Positions 24,986 to 32,980 are shown, counted from the stretch's first letter. The stretch: DNA of 64,000 nt from Candidatus Eisenbacteria bacterium (GCA_016930695.1 JAFGGD010000044.1:1-64000), one strand, 5' to 3'. Made by a program: numbers and translations. The notes: generated by a model from the letters alone, not told the origin.

Positions 24986-25118
24986 GGGGGGCTCTCCTTG
25001 CATCTCCAGGGGAGGAGCGAAGGCGAAACATGGGCAATTCAAGGGCATAGTATCACGAAAGCGCTTTTCGTGGAAGGAGAAAGGTTTCAAGGAATTCCTC
25101 GTAACCAGATGAATTCCT

Positions 25119-25158
25119 CGTAACCAGATACCTCTTCGCGAAAAGGTATCTGGTTACG
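25119..25158. repeat. Palindromic REP element C
   Basis: Arms CGTAACCAGATACCT and its complement around TCTTCGCGAAA-like centre. It shares its arm sequence with element B. Confidence 0.75.
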
Positions 25159-25170
25159 AAAGGTCGCCAT

Positions 25171-25229
25171 CCCGGTACCAGACACTTTTTCCCTCCCTGC
25201 GGTCGGGAAAAGGAGAGTCAGGTACCGGG
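25171..25229. repeat. Palindromic REP element D
   Basis: Outer arms CCCGGTACC at both ends. The inner parts AGACACTTTTTCCC and GGGAAAAGGAGAGTCA are imperfectly complementary. The loop holds CTCCCTGCGGTC. It is a second sequence variant of the same repeat family. Confidence 0.75.
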
Positions 25230-25499
25230 GTCGTACTCCCGCGGCCGGGTGGCGGCCACGGGCGCCCGCGAAGGGCGCGGCCACCGAGTGCGAAGGCGCG
25301 AATGGCCAGGCGCCCTCGCGGGCGGATGGCCGACAGGACCCGGCCGCGTTCCCGATTACGATTGCCCATGGCTATCGTTGTGGGGATCGATTTCGATAGC
25401 GATCCCGATCCCGATAGCGATAGTGATGGAAAGCTCTTCATGGTTTCATTTCCCGCGTACGGGTACGTGAACGGGAACATGTACGGAAAGAGGGCGAGG

Positions 25500-25553
25500 G
25501 GTACCGGAACCCTTTTCTCGTCGCTCCGCTCTTCGAAAAGAGATTCCGGTACC
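25500..25553. repeat. Palindromic REP element E
   Basis: Outer arms GGTACCGGAA and TTCCGGTACC, inner CTTTTCTC and GAAAAGAG, loop GTCGCTCCGCTCTTC-like. A third variant within 3.2 kb. Confidence 0.75.
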
Positions 25554-25691
25554 AAGGTCGTCCTCCCCGCGGACCGGTGGCGGCCGCGGGCCCGCGCTCT
25601 TGACGCTCCCCGGACCGGGTGCGACAATCGGCCCTTCTGTTGCGACCGAAAGGCCTTGAGGGGCGTGAGCCTCGTAACCGTAGAGGTGGAA

Positions 25692-27278
25692 ATGGATTGC
25701 ATGGTCAGACTCAACGGGGAACGCGTCCCCGGCGTCGGACGCGCGCTTCCGGCGCTCGCCCTGTTTCTGCTTTTGGTCTTCTCGCCGGCGCTCGTCTTCG
25801 CGGGCGGCGATCCTCATAATGGAGACGGCCACGCCGCCACCGCCGAGGAGCTCGCCGAAGCCCACGCCGCGGCCCCCGCCGGTGATCACACGGAGGCTCA
25901 CGAAGCCCACGGCGGACACCACGGCCCACCCCTCGGCGAACGCCTCCCCCTCTGGAGCGTCATTCCCTTCATCGGGATCCTCCTCAGCATCGCCCTCGGG
26001 CCGCTTCTGGCGCCGCATCTCTGGCACCACCACTTCCCCAAGGTGAGCTTCGCCTGGGCGCTCATCTTCGCGATCCCCTTCCTGATCGTTTACAGGGGGC
26101 AGGCCTTTCACGAGATCCTGCACATCTATCTGGTCGACTACATTCCGTTCATTATTTTGCTATGGGCGCTCTTCACCGCCGCCGGCGGGATCGCGGTGAG
26201 CGGCCGTCTCCCCGGCACGCCGCTGGCGAACACCATCGCCATCGCCATAGGCACTTTCCTCGCCTCCTGGATCGGGACGACAGGCGCGTCGATGATCCTG
26301 ATCCGTCCTCTCCTCCGGATGAACAAAGACCGGAAGCGAAAGGCTTACATCGTCATCTTCTTCATCTTTCTTGTCTCCAACATCGGCGGCTCGTTGACGC
26401 CTCTCGGCGATCCGCCCCTCTTCCTCGGTTTCCTGCACGGAGTTCCTTTTTTCTGGACGCTTCATCTGATCCCGATGATGGCCTTCGTCGTCGCGATCTT
26501 GCTGGCGGTTTTCTTCGTGATCGACACGCTGAACTACCGTAAGGAGAGAGAGCGGCTCGAAGAGGCCGCGGCCGCCGTGTCGGCGGCGCCCTTCAAGGTG
26601 GAGGGTCTCCGCAACCTGATTTTCCTCGGCGGGATCATGGCCGGGGTGCTCGTTTCCGGGCTCTGGAAGCCGGGGATCTCGGTGAACGCGCTCGGCGTCC
26701 ACGTCCCGATCGAGAACATGTTGCGGGACGGGACGCTCCTCCTGATGGTGGTTCTCTCCCTCCGGTTCACGCCGAAGAAAATGCGCGAAATCAACGAGTT
26801 CACCTGGTTCCCGATCAAGGAGGTGGCCTACCTCTTCGCCGGGATCTTCATGTGCATCGTGCCGGCGCTCGCGATCCTGCGGGCCGGCGAGAACGGCGCT
26901 CTCGGCTTCCTCGTGCGGGCGGCGGAGAGCCCCGCGGATTACTTTTGGATCGCCGGCGGCCTCTCCAGCTTCCTGGACAACGCGCCGACGTACCTCACCT
27001 TCCTGAACACCGAACTCGGGAAGTTCTACACCGGCATGCCGGAGCTGGAGGCGGTGCACGCGCTGATCGCGGAGCACGCCATCTATCTGAAGGCGCTCTC
27101 CGTCGGCGCCGTTTTCATGGGCGCCAACACGTACATCGGCAACGCGCCCAACTTCATGGTCAAATCGATCGCCGAGGAGGCGGGCGTCCCGATGCCCAGT
27201 TTCTTCGGTTACATGCTCAAGTATTCGATACCGATCCTTATCCCGATCTTCCTACTGGTCATGTTCGTGTTCCTGTAG
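25692..27278 (+). CDS. NhaD-type Na+/H+ antiporter
   Basis: 528 residues from an ATG with GAGGTGG upstream. A signal-like first helix is followed by an exported segment very rich in His, Glu and Ala (about 40-85), then about 12 transmembrane helices. The family motifs are ASWIGTTGASMILIRPLLR, SNIGGSLTPLGDPPLF, GLSSFLDNAPTYLTF and FMGANTYIGNAPNFMVK. These match the NhaD/ArsB-like ion-transporter superfamily. The LTPLGDPPLF and FLDNAPTYL motifs carry the Asp and Asn residues used for sodium in NhaD. The His-rich periplasmic stretch is unusual and might bind metal. A small gene follows 24 bp downstream. Confidence 0.88.
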   Translation: MDCMVRLNGERVPGVGRALPALALFLLLVFSPALVFAGGDPHNGDGHAATAEELAEAHAAAPAGDHTEAHEAHGGHHGPPLGERLPLWSVIPFIGILLSIALGPLLAPHLWHHHFPKVSFAWALIFAIPFLIVYRGQAFHEILHIYLVDYIPFIILLWALFTAAGGIAVSGRLPGTPLANTIAIAIGTFLASWIGTTGASMILIRPLLRMNKDRKRKAYIVIFFIFLVSNIGGSLTPLGDPPLFLGFLHGVPFFWTLHLIPMMAFVVAILLAVFFVIDTLNYRKERERLEEAAAAVSAAPFKVEGLRNLIFLGGIMAGVLVSGLWKPGISVNALGVHVPIENMLRDGTLLLMVVLSLRFTPKKMREINEFTWFPIKEVAYLFAGIFMCIVPALAILRAGENGALGFLVRAAESPADYFWIAGGLSSFLDNAPTYLTFLNTELGKFYTGMPELEAVHALIAEHAIYLKALSVGAVFMGANTYIGNAPNFMVKSIAEEAGVPMPSFFGYMLKYSIPILIPIFLLVMFVFL

Positions 27279-27302
27279 GCCGGGATTCACGGAGGCATAG
27301 TC

Positions 27303-27905
27303 ATGGCGGATGCATATCGCGTGCTCCTCGTTCAAGGACCCTACCCGCTGGTGCGCGGGTTCATCTCCGGCTTTTTGACCGGAAAGGGGATCGGCGGGCG
27401 GGTGCACTACTGTGAAAAGGAGAAGCTCCATGTGGACGTGGGGGACGAGGGATTTACCGACCGTCTCAAAGAGTGGATCGGTCTCAAGGATTTCCTCGCC
27501 ACGCCCGTCGTGATCGACGAGAGCCTGCACGGCCCGCTCGTGGAGGCGTTCCACAGCTCCCGGCACGACCTCTCCCTGTCGGTCAAGGTGGACGTTCCGG
27601 TGACCGGCGCCTCGTTCCGCGTCGATTTCCGTGTTTACTCGCCCGAGATGGGCGCCCAGGTCAAGGCGATGGTCGAGAATCCTCCGGCCGGCCTGTCGCT
27701 GGACGACGATTTTCGGTTGGAGGAAAAGAAGCATGAGGACGCCGCCGGCGTGGAAGCGTACGCGCCGGAGCACGCCTACGAGCTGCACGGCGAGGGGACG
27801 ATCCACGGAGAGCTGGAGGCGCTGATCGCTTTCCGCGATCGGATCCGGGAGAACCCGCTCGTTCACTGCGAGCCGATCCGAATCGAGATCCGGAAGGGGA
27901 ATTAG
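27303..27905 (+). CDS. Hypothetical protein encoded with the antiporter
   Basis: A 200-residue soluble protein with no signal peptide or membrane helix. It has an Arg/Gly-rich first 30 residues (VLLVQGPYPLVRGFISGFLTG), then alternating strands and charged helices. Near the end it has YELHGEGTIHGELEALIAFRDRI. GGAGGCATAGTC precedes the ATG and the gap to the antiporter gene is 24 bp. I do not recognise the family. Operon position suggests a cytoplasmic regulator or partner of the antiporter. Confidence 0.7.
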   Translation: MADAYRVLLVQGPYPLVRGFISGFLTGKGIGGRVHYCEKEKLHVDVGDEGFTDRLKEWIGLKDFLATPVVIDESLHGPLVEAFHSSRHDLSLSVKVDVPVTGASFRVDFRVYSPEMGAQVKAMVENPPAGLSLDDDFRLEEKKHEDAAGVEAYAPEHAYELHGEGTIHGELEALIAFRDRIRENPLVHCEPIRIEIRKGN

Positions 27906-27992
27906 GGGCGTCCCCCTCTTTCCTCGGGTGCGCGTCTCCCGCTTTGGTGTTACATTGGAATCACCCTCCGGTGTTTTCCCACGGGTGAGCCG

Positions 27993-29729
27993 ATGAACCT
28001 TCGCATCACTTTTCTTGTTGCGCTTCTCTCCGCGGCGGCGTTCGCGCACGGTTCCGCCGGGGCGTACGCCCTCGGCGACACGCTCACCGTGATCATGCGC
28101 CCCATCCTCACCGTGCCGACCATCCTCGCCGCGCGGGAGACGTTGGAGGTGACCGCCCTCGCGCCGCCGGAGACGGAAGGGTGGGAGGCGGCGCTCCTCC
28201 GGCCGCCCCGCGCCTTCCCTCTCGATACGGTCGCCGCGGCCTACGACACGGCGCTCGGGCGCTGGACGCTGCGCGCGGCGGTCCCGGCGGACACGCCGGA
28301 GGAGTTGTACGACCTCGTGCTCGTCGCGTCGGGGGGAGTGGCCGACACCGCTCGTCACGCCGTGAAGGTGCTCGCCTCCTATCCGGAGGAGTACACCGTT
28401 GTCCACGTCACCGACACGCACCTCCCCGGCCACACCTTCTGGCCTTTGCCGACCTGGGCGGGTGACGACACGGAGATGGACGACTTCCGCGAGGTGATCC
28501 GCGACATCAACCTGCTCGCGCCCGCCTTCGTGATCCACTCCGGCGATTACGTCAACGAAGGGGAGATGGAGGATTACAGCGGCTATCGCGCCTTTTCGCG
28601 CGCGCAGGAACTTCTCCTCGAGCTGGAAGTGCCGGTCTACGTGGTCGCCGGAAACCACGACGTGGGCGGCTGGCCGCACGCGCCCCCCTCGCAGGGGACG
28701 GCGCGGCGCAACTGGTGGCGCTTCTGCGGCTGGCCCTGGCTCGACGACCCGCCGGACGGTGTCCGCACGCAGGACTACTTCTTCGATTTCGGGCCGATCC
28801 GCTACATCGGGCTCGAGGCGTACATCAATTACGACGGCTGGCGGGGGGCGATCTACGGCGAGGACTCCTTCATCCCTTCGCAGATCGACTACTTAGACCA
28901 GGTGATCATCATGCGGCCGCTCGGTTCGAAAGTCGTCCTCTTCTATCACATGGATTTCAGCCAACAGCTCGGCGATCCGGGCGGGCGGGGGATCGATCTC
29001 GCCCTTTACGGGCACATCCACCGGAACAGTGGATCGGTGAACGATGCGCCGCCGGTGCTCGCCACGGACGCGGTGTGCGACGGGAGGCGAAGCTACCGTT
29101 TGATCCGCGTGCGGGGCGGGGACCAAATCACTCCCTGGGAGACGATCACCGCCGGTGGGCAGGGGGAGAACCTGGGGGTCCGCTTCAACATGCCGAACGA
29201 CGGGAGACATGCGCGCAACGTGGCGACCATCGTGAACCGCCACGGGGTCGACATGCCCGACTGCGAGGTGCGTTTCGTGGCGCCGGCGTCGGGCGCGCCT
29301 TATCTGATCACCGGAGGGTCGACCGCGCGCGTCTTCGACGCGGACACGGCGCTGGTGGTGGTCGCGCGCGTCTCGGCGCGGGCGGAGGACAGCGTGCGCG
29401 TGGAGATCGAGCCGGGCGGCGCGGCCCCGGAGCCGCCCCCGCCGTCGGCAGCCTTCCGCCTCCTCGGCAACCGCCCCAACCCGTTCAACGGAACGACGAG
29501 GATCCGTCTCGAGATCCCCGAGCCGGGCGGGCGCGTCGAGATCGACCTGTTCGACGCGGCGGGGCGCTATCTCTTCCCCATCGCCCGCGGCCCCTTCTCC
29601 GACGGAGTCCACGAGGTTCCCTGGGACGGGACCGCCCCCTCCGGCGCGCGCGTGCCGAGCGGCGTCTACCTCTACCGCGCACGATTCGCCGGGGCGGAAC
29701 GAACGGGGCGGATCGTCCTCGTCCATTAG
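27993..29729 (+). CDS. Secreted calcineurin-like metallophosphoesterase with FlgD-like C-terminal domain
   Basis: 578 residues: signal peptide (1-25) and an Ig-like domain (about 30-125). The metallophosphoesterase core runs from about 134, with DTH 141-143, GD 184-185, GNHD 220-223, YHMD near 318-321 and GHIH 340-343. A beta-rich section follows, then a FlgD-type Ig domain from about residue 485 opened by NRPNPFN and closed by a V-P-S-G-VYLYR strand. The core predicts a two-metal phosphoesterase acting outside the cell. The C-terminal domain is common on secreted proteins of FCB-type bacteria and may direct secretion or sorting. Substrate unknown. Confidence 0.88.
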   Translation: MNLRITFLVALLSAAAFAHGSAGAYALGDTLTVIMRPILTVPTILAARETLEVTALAPPETEGWEAALLRPPRAFPLDTVAAAYDTALGRWTLRAAVPADTPEELYDLVLVASGGVADTARHAVKVLASYPEEYTVVHVTDTHLPGHTFWPLPTWAGDDTEMDDFREVIRDINLLAPAFVIHSGDYVNEGEMEDYSGYRAFSRAQELLLELEVPVYVVAGNHDVGGWPHAPPSQGTARRNWWRFCGWPWLDDPPDGVRTQDYFFDFGPIRYIGLEAYINYDGWRGAIYGEDSFIPSQIDYLDQVIIMRPLGSKVVLFYHMDFSQQLGDPGGRGIDLALYGHIHRNSGSVNDAPPVLATDAVCDGRRSYRLIRVRGGDQITPWETITAGGQGENLGVRFNMPNDGRHARNVATIVNRHGVDMPDCEVRFVAPASGAPYLITGGSTARVFDADTALVVVARVSARAEDSVRVEIEPGGAAPEPPPPSAAFRLLGNRPNPFNGTTRIRLEIPEPGGRVEIDLFDAAGRYLFPIARGPFSDGVHEVPWDGTAPSGARVPSGVYLYRARFAGAERTGRIVLVH

Positions 29730-30087
29730 CCCGGCGATCAGGATCCCCATCTACTGCGGTTTCATGCCACGGGCTGCGGAGTCCCTTCTCCTTCGCCGAT
29801 TCCCTCATCGTGACTATGGCCACGACTCCGGGAATCGACTCGTCCGAAGGAACTCCTCGCCGCGCGTCATGAAACCTCGTAACGATGCGGATCCTGATCG
29901 ACGGGCTTAATCCGGAATGAAAAGCCTGACGAGAGGGAAAGGAGGATGAGAATAACGATATCCGGAAAGGCTCCCTCTCCCGTCCTGATATTTCACGGGA
30001 GAGGGTAGGGTGAGGGTTCGTATTCTTCTTCGTTCAGCGGGCGAAAAACCTCTTCTCATCCCCGTGCGGAGATTTCACAATCGCGGC
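29730..30087. other. Intergenic region with one repeat
   Basis: 358 bp without a supported gene. It contains an inverted GATTCC...GGAATC pair at about 29800-29840 and the hairpin described at 29973. Confidence 0.5.
29973..30005. repeat. REP-like hairpin followed by a GGGTAGGGTGAGGGT tail
   Basis: Arms CCCTCTCCCGT (29973-29983) and ACGGGAGAGGG (29995-30005) enclose an 11-base loop. The TAGGGTGAGGGT tail after the hairpin is familiar from small dispersed repeats of many bacteria. Confidence 0.65.
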
Positions 30088-31029
30088 ATGCGTCTATTCG
30101 TGGTCATCCTTCTCCTCCTCGTAGCTCTGCCGCTCCTTCTCTATCTGGGTCTCGTGCTCTACGCGGACGCGCGTTTGGGCCGCGCCGTCGATCGCGTCGA
30201 TCGCGTCCGCCTGAAGAGCGTGATCACCGGTGTTCCGGAGGAGAGCGGAATCACGCCGGTCCGTCTCGGCGGCGCGGAGGGAGAGCGGGTGGAAGGCCTT
30301 CTTCTCCCGCCTCGGGAGGGGGAGGGCGCGCGCCTCGCGATCCTTCTCCTCGGCGGCGTGGGGACGGGGAAGGAGGCGGTCCGCCTTATCGATCCGATCC
30401 CCGGCGCGGCGGTTCTCTCGATCGATTATCCTCTAAAGGAAAAACTGCCGGGGAATCGTCTGCTCGACAAGGCGGCGTCCCTGCCGGGACTCGTGGGCGG
30501 CGCGGCGGAGAGCGCCCGCGCCTCGGCCCTCGCCCTCCGCTATCTGCGGGCACGGGAGGGGACGGAAAGGGTGGTGGTGGTCGGCGTCAGTCTCGGCGTC
30601 CCCTACGCCGCCCTCCTCGCCGCCCGTTGCGAGGAGGTCGACGCGGCCGCGCTCCTCCACGGCGGCGGCGATGTTTCCCGGATCGTCGCGCGCGCCCTCC
30701 CGATCCCGGAGCGGCTGCGCGGCTTCGGCGGAGACGCCCTCGGGCGGCTGATCGCCCCTCTCGATCCGGCCCGCTTCGCCGGCGCGATCTCCCCCCGGCC
30801 CCTTCTTCTGGTGAACGCCGAGGACGATCCGCGTATCCCGCCCCGGTCGATCCGCGCCCTCCACGACGCCGCGCGGGAGCCCAAAACGATCGTGATGCTC
30901 GAGGGGGGACACGTGCTCCCGGAGAAACGGGACCTTGTGAGGGGGCTCATGAAGATCACCCTCGAATGGCTCGCGGAACTCCATTTTTTGCAACGCGATG
31001 CGACCCCGCCCCCGCCGCCCGCCCCCTGA
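30088..31029 (+). CDS. Membrane-anchored alpha/beta hydrolase
   Basis: About 313 residues from the ATG at 30088, which opens directly on a hydrophobic anchor (residues 3-20). An upstream GTG at 30010 would add a poorly supported extension inside the preceding repeat. The hydrolase fold shows a VVVVGVSLGVPYAA nucleophile elbow, an acidic NAEDDPRIPP block and a terminal histidine in EGGHVLPEK. This is an S9/dienelactone-hydrolase-like pattern. A proline run ends the protein. Substrate and partner are unknown. It is the last gene before the tRNA-Glu locus. Confidence 0.8.
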   Translation: MRLFVVILLLLVALPLLLYLGLVLYADARLGRAVDRVDRVRLKSVITGVPEESGITPVRLGGAEGERVEGLLLPPREGEGARLAILLLGGVGTGKEAVRLIDPIPGAAVLSIDYPLKEKLPGNRLLDKAASLPGLVGGAAESARASALALRYLRAREGTERVVVVGVSLGVPYAALLAARCEEVDAAALLHGGGDVSRIVARALPIPERLRGFGGDALGRLIAPLDPARFAGAISPRPLLLVNAEDDPRIPPRSIRALHDAAREPKTIVMLEGGHVLPEKRDLVRGLMKITLEWLAELHFLQRDATPPPPPAP

Positions 31030-31129
31030 TTTTCCCTCGATCCGTCCCCTCAAAAGGGCATTTTTCGGTTGCGCGTTTTCACCGGGTGCTCTTACACTTC
31101 ATCAAGTACAGGGACCGAAGTCCAGCGGT

Positions 31130-31204
31130 GCCGCTATCGTCTAGGGGTTAGGACGCCTGGTTCTCAGCCAGGTAACCGGGGTTCGAATCCCCGTAGCGGT
31201 ACCA
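31130..31204 (+). tRNA. tRNA-Glu (anticodon CTC)
   Basis: Complete cloverleaf of 75 bases including encoded CCA. The acceptor GCCGCTA pairs with TAGCGGT (one G-T). The D-arm contains the Glu-typical TCTAGGGGTTAGGAC. The anticodon stem CCTGG/CCAGG has loop TTCTCAG, and the T-arm is CGGGGTTCGAATCCCCG. It is followed by an intrinsic terminator and marks the left edge of a lower-GC accessory patch. Confidence 0.97.
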
Positions 31205-31212
31205 TTTTTGCC

Positions 31213-31246
31213 GGGCGGGGCATAAGCTCCGCCCCTTGTTTATTTT
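31213..31246 (+). terminator. Terminator downstream of tRNA-Glu
   Basis: A nine-bp stem (31213-31221 with 31226-31234, one G-T pair) closes an ATAA loop. It is followed by CTTGTTTATTTT. Confidence 0.85.
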
Positions 31247-31315
31247 CAGCGAGTTCGATTCATCAAACGCACGAGTCGGTTCCTGTCCGCCCTTGTCGGT
31301 TCTCGTTTCATTCCA

Positions 31316-31347
31316 ACAGGTTGGAGGTTCGAATCCCAGCTGGTTCA
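31316..31347 (+). other. tRNA 3'-end remnant
   Basis: This stretch contains GGTTCGAATCCC, identical over 12 bases to the T-arm of the tRNA-Glu 120 bp upstream. It ends in GCTGGTTCA. No matching 5' half is present and the T-stem does not pair, so it is a fragment, probably a scar of an integration at a tRNA gene. It reaches the end of the minus-strand ORF at 31345. Confidence 0.5.
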
Positions 31348-31509
31348 CTCACCTGACGACGCTCTTGCGTTCTCCGCGCATCTGAGCAACAGCATCCCTA
31401 GGTCGAATAACTTGCGCAGTGCCTCGATTGCCTCCTTCTCGGTGATCTCTTCCCCGCGGACCGCGTACTGATTCCGCATCCACTCGACGTCTTCTCGTCG
31501 TATCTTCAT
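31345..31509 (-). CDS. 54-residue hypothetical protein
   Basis: A short frame with GGGAGGATTCA directly before the ATG. It encodes a charged helical peptide: MKIRREDVEWMRNQYAV, then EEITEKEAIEALRKLFDLGMLLLRCA and a short tail. No transmembrane helix. It faces away from the tRNA-like RNA and the 243-residue gene, so the two units diverge from a common intergenic region of about 75 bp. A hairpin (CTCCCGGG/CCCGGGAG, about 31516-31538) lies in that region. I recognise no family. Size and charge would suit a small regulator or antitoxin, which is speculation. Confidence 0.55.
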   Translation of the reverse strand: MKIRREDVEWMRNQYAVRGEEITEKEAIEALRKLFDLGMLLLRCAENARASSGE

Positions 31510-31543
31510 TGAATCCTCCCGGGCTTGGTCCCCGGGAGAATGC

Positions 31544-31571
31544 TTGACGGATTAGACGAGTGTGCTTCAAT
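31544..31571 (+). promoter_or_regulatory. Promoter of the tRNA-like RNA
   Basis: -35 TTGACG at 31544-31549, 16-bp spacer, -10 TTCAAT at 31566-31571. Predicted transcription begins near 31578, at the first base pairs of the structured RNA. Confidence 0.5.
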
Positions 31572-31579
31572 ACCAAACG

Positions 31580-31725
31580 GTATCCGCGATGGCGGAATAG
31601 GTAGACGCAGTGGGCGGGAACTTCGGTGACCGACCGCATATAATGCCATGCGGAGGCGGTGAAGAAACGGAAAGTTGATGAGCGGCACTTCACCATGCAG
31701 GGTGCAAATCCCTGCTCGCGGGTAC
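31580..31725 (+). ncRNA. tRNA-like structured RNA without anticodon or CCA end
   Basis: A tRNA-Leu-like D-arm (GGCGGAATAGGTAGACGC at 31591-31608, with GG at the G18-G19 position) and a T-arm (31697-31715) are held by a closing helix. The T-arm is a six-bp GCAGGG/CCCTGC stem with loop TGCAAAT. The helix has ten base pairs, 31580-31589 with 31716-31725. Where the anticodon and variable arms should be there is an 88-base insert with three hairpins. They are TCGG/CCGA near 31622, CCGCAT/ATGCGG near 31633-31652, and GGTGAAG/CTTCACC near 31657-31694. A ten-pair closing helix, T-loop U55 replaced by G, and no CCA argue against an amino-acid acceptor. It ends 23 bases before the start of the next gene. 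Role unknown. Confidence 0.6.
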
Positions 31726-31748
31726 AGGCTGTCGATAGGAGAGTACCT

Positions 31749-32480
31749 ATGACGAAGGAATCATCTCCACCTACGCCACCGGGCTGGGGGAACGACTCCC
31801 TATCTGAGTACATCGACGTCGCGCGGCAGAACGTTTTCGCAACGTTCCACAACCTGAAACACATTTATGAGCGTCTGAGGGATATCTCTGGGGTCTTCAA
31901 AGAACTCGAAGCCCATCTCAACAATCCTAAAGAATGGTTCGCTGTCTTCTTTGTCGTCAGGGCGGAGTGTTCATATCTGTCGGCCGCCGAGCTAGCGCTG
32001 AGTGGAAAGGCCGTGGAAGCGTTTGTCGTCTTACGAGCCTGTCTTGAGGCAGCCTTGTACGGACTCTATCTGAGCCGGAATCCCGACAAGCAGGAAGTGT
32101 GGCTGCGGCGAGGTGAAGACGAAAAGGCCAGGAAAGCCTGCCGGAATGAGTTCACTTCTGGGCGGCTTCTTAGGTGTCTGAAAGAGGTCGATTCCGTGAC
32201 TCACGATCGAGTCAAAAAGCTCTACGACATTTCCCTCGATTTTGGCGGCCACCCGAATGAGCTGGCGATCACGAGCATGCTCGAATCCGATACGGAGGAC
32301 GGTCAGATCCACTTCAACCAGCTTTGCATGACCGACAACGATTACCGGTTGAGGCACGCCCTTGCGATGACGGCCAGAACAGGCATCTGCGTCCTGGATG
32401 TTTTTCGGAACGTGTTTTCAGAACGCTACGAGATTCTGGACTTGCCAGAGAAGATTGATGCTCTGAGGAAGGACCTATGA
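31749..32480 (+). CDS. Hypothetical protein of the tRNA-Glu accessory patch (possibly DUF5677/HEPN-like)
   Basis: A 243-residue soluble, mostly helical protein with AGGAGAGTACCT before its ATG. The central segment has the helical style of DUF5677-type proteins: RAECSYLSAAELALSGKAVE then FVVLRACLEAALYGLYL. That is a loose resemblance and I do not assign the family. Other features are a charged middle part with RRGEDEKARKACR and a C-terminal helix pair. Base composition is clearly lower in GC than neighbours, suggesting transfer. It is transcribed with the tRNA-like RNA just upstream. Confidence 0.75.
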   Translation: MTKESSPPTPPGWGNDSLSEYIDVARQNVFATFHNLKHIYERLRDISGVFKELEAHLNNPKEWFAVFFVVRAECSYLSAAELALSGKAVEAFVVLRACLEAALYGLYLSRNPDKQEVWLRRGEDEKARKACRNEFTSGRLLRCLKEVDSVTHDRVKKLYDISLDFGGHPNELAITSMLESDTEDGQIHFNQLCMTDNDYRLRHALAMTARTGICVLDVFRNVFSERYEILDLPEKIDALRKDL

Positions 32481-32588
32481 CTCAGTGGCGGGCTTCAGCC
32501 ACTTCTCTCTGACCGGTGGCGAAACCGCCCTCACTAGTGGCCTAAACGTCGCTAGATCAATCCGTTCGCATACTACGACCAGCTCGCC

Positions 32589-32626
32589 CCGGGTTCGAGT
32601 AAGCTCACGTGAGGTGTACCATTTTT
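32589..32626 (+). other. tRNA 3'-end remnant and 11-bp repeat of the tRNA-Glu tail
   Basis: CCCGGGTTCGAG...GTACCATTTTT looks like a degraded T-arm plus CCA end. Its last 11 bases (32616-32626) repeat exactly the end of tRNA-Glu and its first downstream bases (31199-31209). It could be the distal scar of the inserted patch. Confidence 0.4.
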
Positions 32627-32634
32627 ATTCATAG

Positions 32635-32664
32635 ACCCTTCGGCGGCGACGCCGGAGGGTTTAT
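32635..32664 (+). terminator. Terminator at the right end of the accessory patch
   Basis: Arms ACCCTTCGGC (32635-32644) and GCCGGAGGGT (32651-32660), nine of ten paired or wobble, followed by TTATTG. The T-run is weak. The surrounding 32481-32980 region holds no other supported gene. Confidence 0.6.
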
Positions 32665-32980
32665 TGTATGCGGACCAAGTGGTTACGCCGCCGGGCGGCC
32701 GCTAGGCATCGCCTCTGCTCCTTACCCGGTCGCTCACACCGCTCGTCGCGGATGTTCGGGTCGTAGACGATGATCCTCCCGTGGTCGGCCGTCCATTTCT
32801 TCTCCGATTCGAGCCGAACCGAATCCGCGCCGCCGATGCTCCAACGCGCGGAAATTAACGGATTAACCCCGACAGCCGAAAAGTAGGTGAACCCCCGGAA
32901 CAAGTTGAAACGGACGGGTGGGGGCTTTCTGCACAACAGGGGTGGACGGCCCCAAACGACGTCATGGGAAAGGCATCGGA

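Larger units (their letters stand above)
24986..25691. other. Repeat-rich intergenic region without a supported gene
   Basis: About 700 bp holding three palindromic elements (25119, 25171, 25500) and a tandem 19-bp repeat of GAATTCCTCGTAACCAGAT (25092-25129). There is also a short low-complexity run of CGATCCCGATC-type hexamers at 25385-25432. I see no credible coding frame; the frames that are open have unbalanced, proline/arginine-rich composition. Confidence 0.6.

Noticed and set aside
25382-25432. CGATCCCGATCCCGATAGCGATAG run as a possible small repeat array
   Set aside because: Units are imperfect and too few, with no spacer structure; treated as low-complexity sequence and not as CRISPR or an origin.
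31148-31348. Short minus-strand frame across tRNA-Glu
   Set aside because: It is the antisense of the tRNA and its terminator, a common artefact; no ribosome-binding site.
31580-31725. Ordinary tRNA-Leu with an intron
   Set aside because: No anticodon stem-loop can be restored by removing a contiguous insert, the closing helix is ten pairs long and no CCA end follows.
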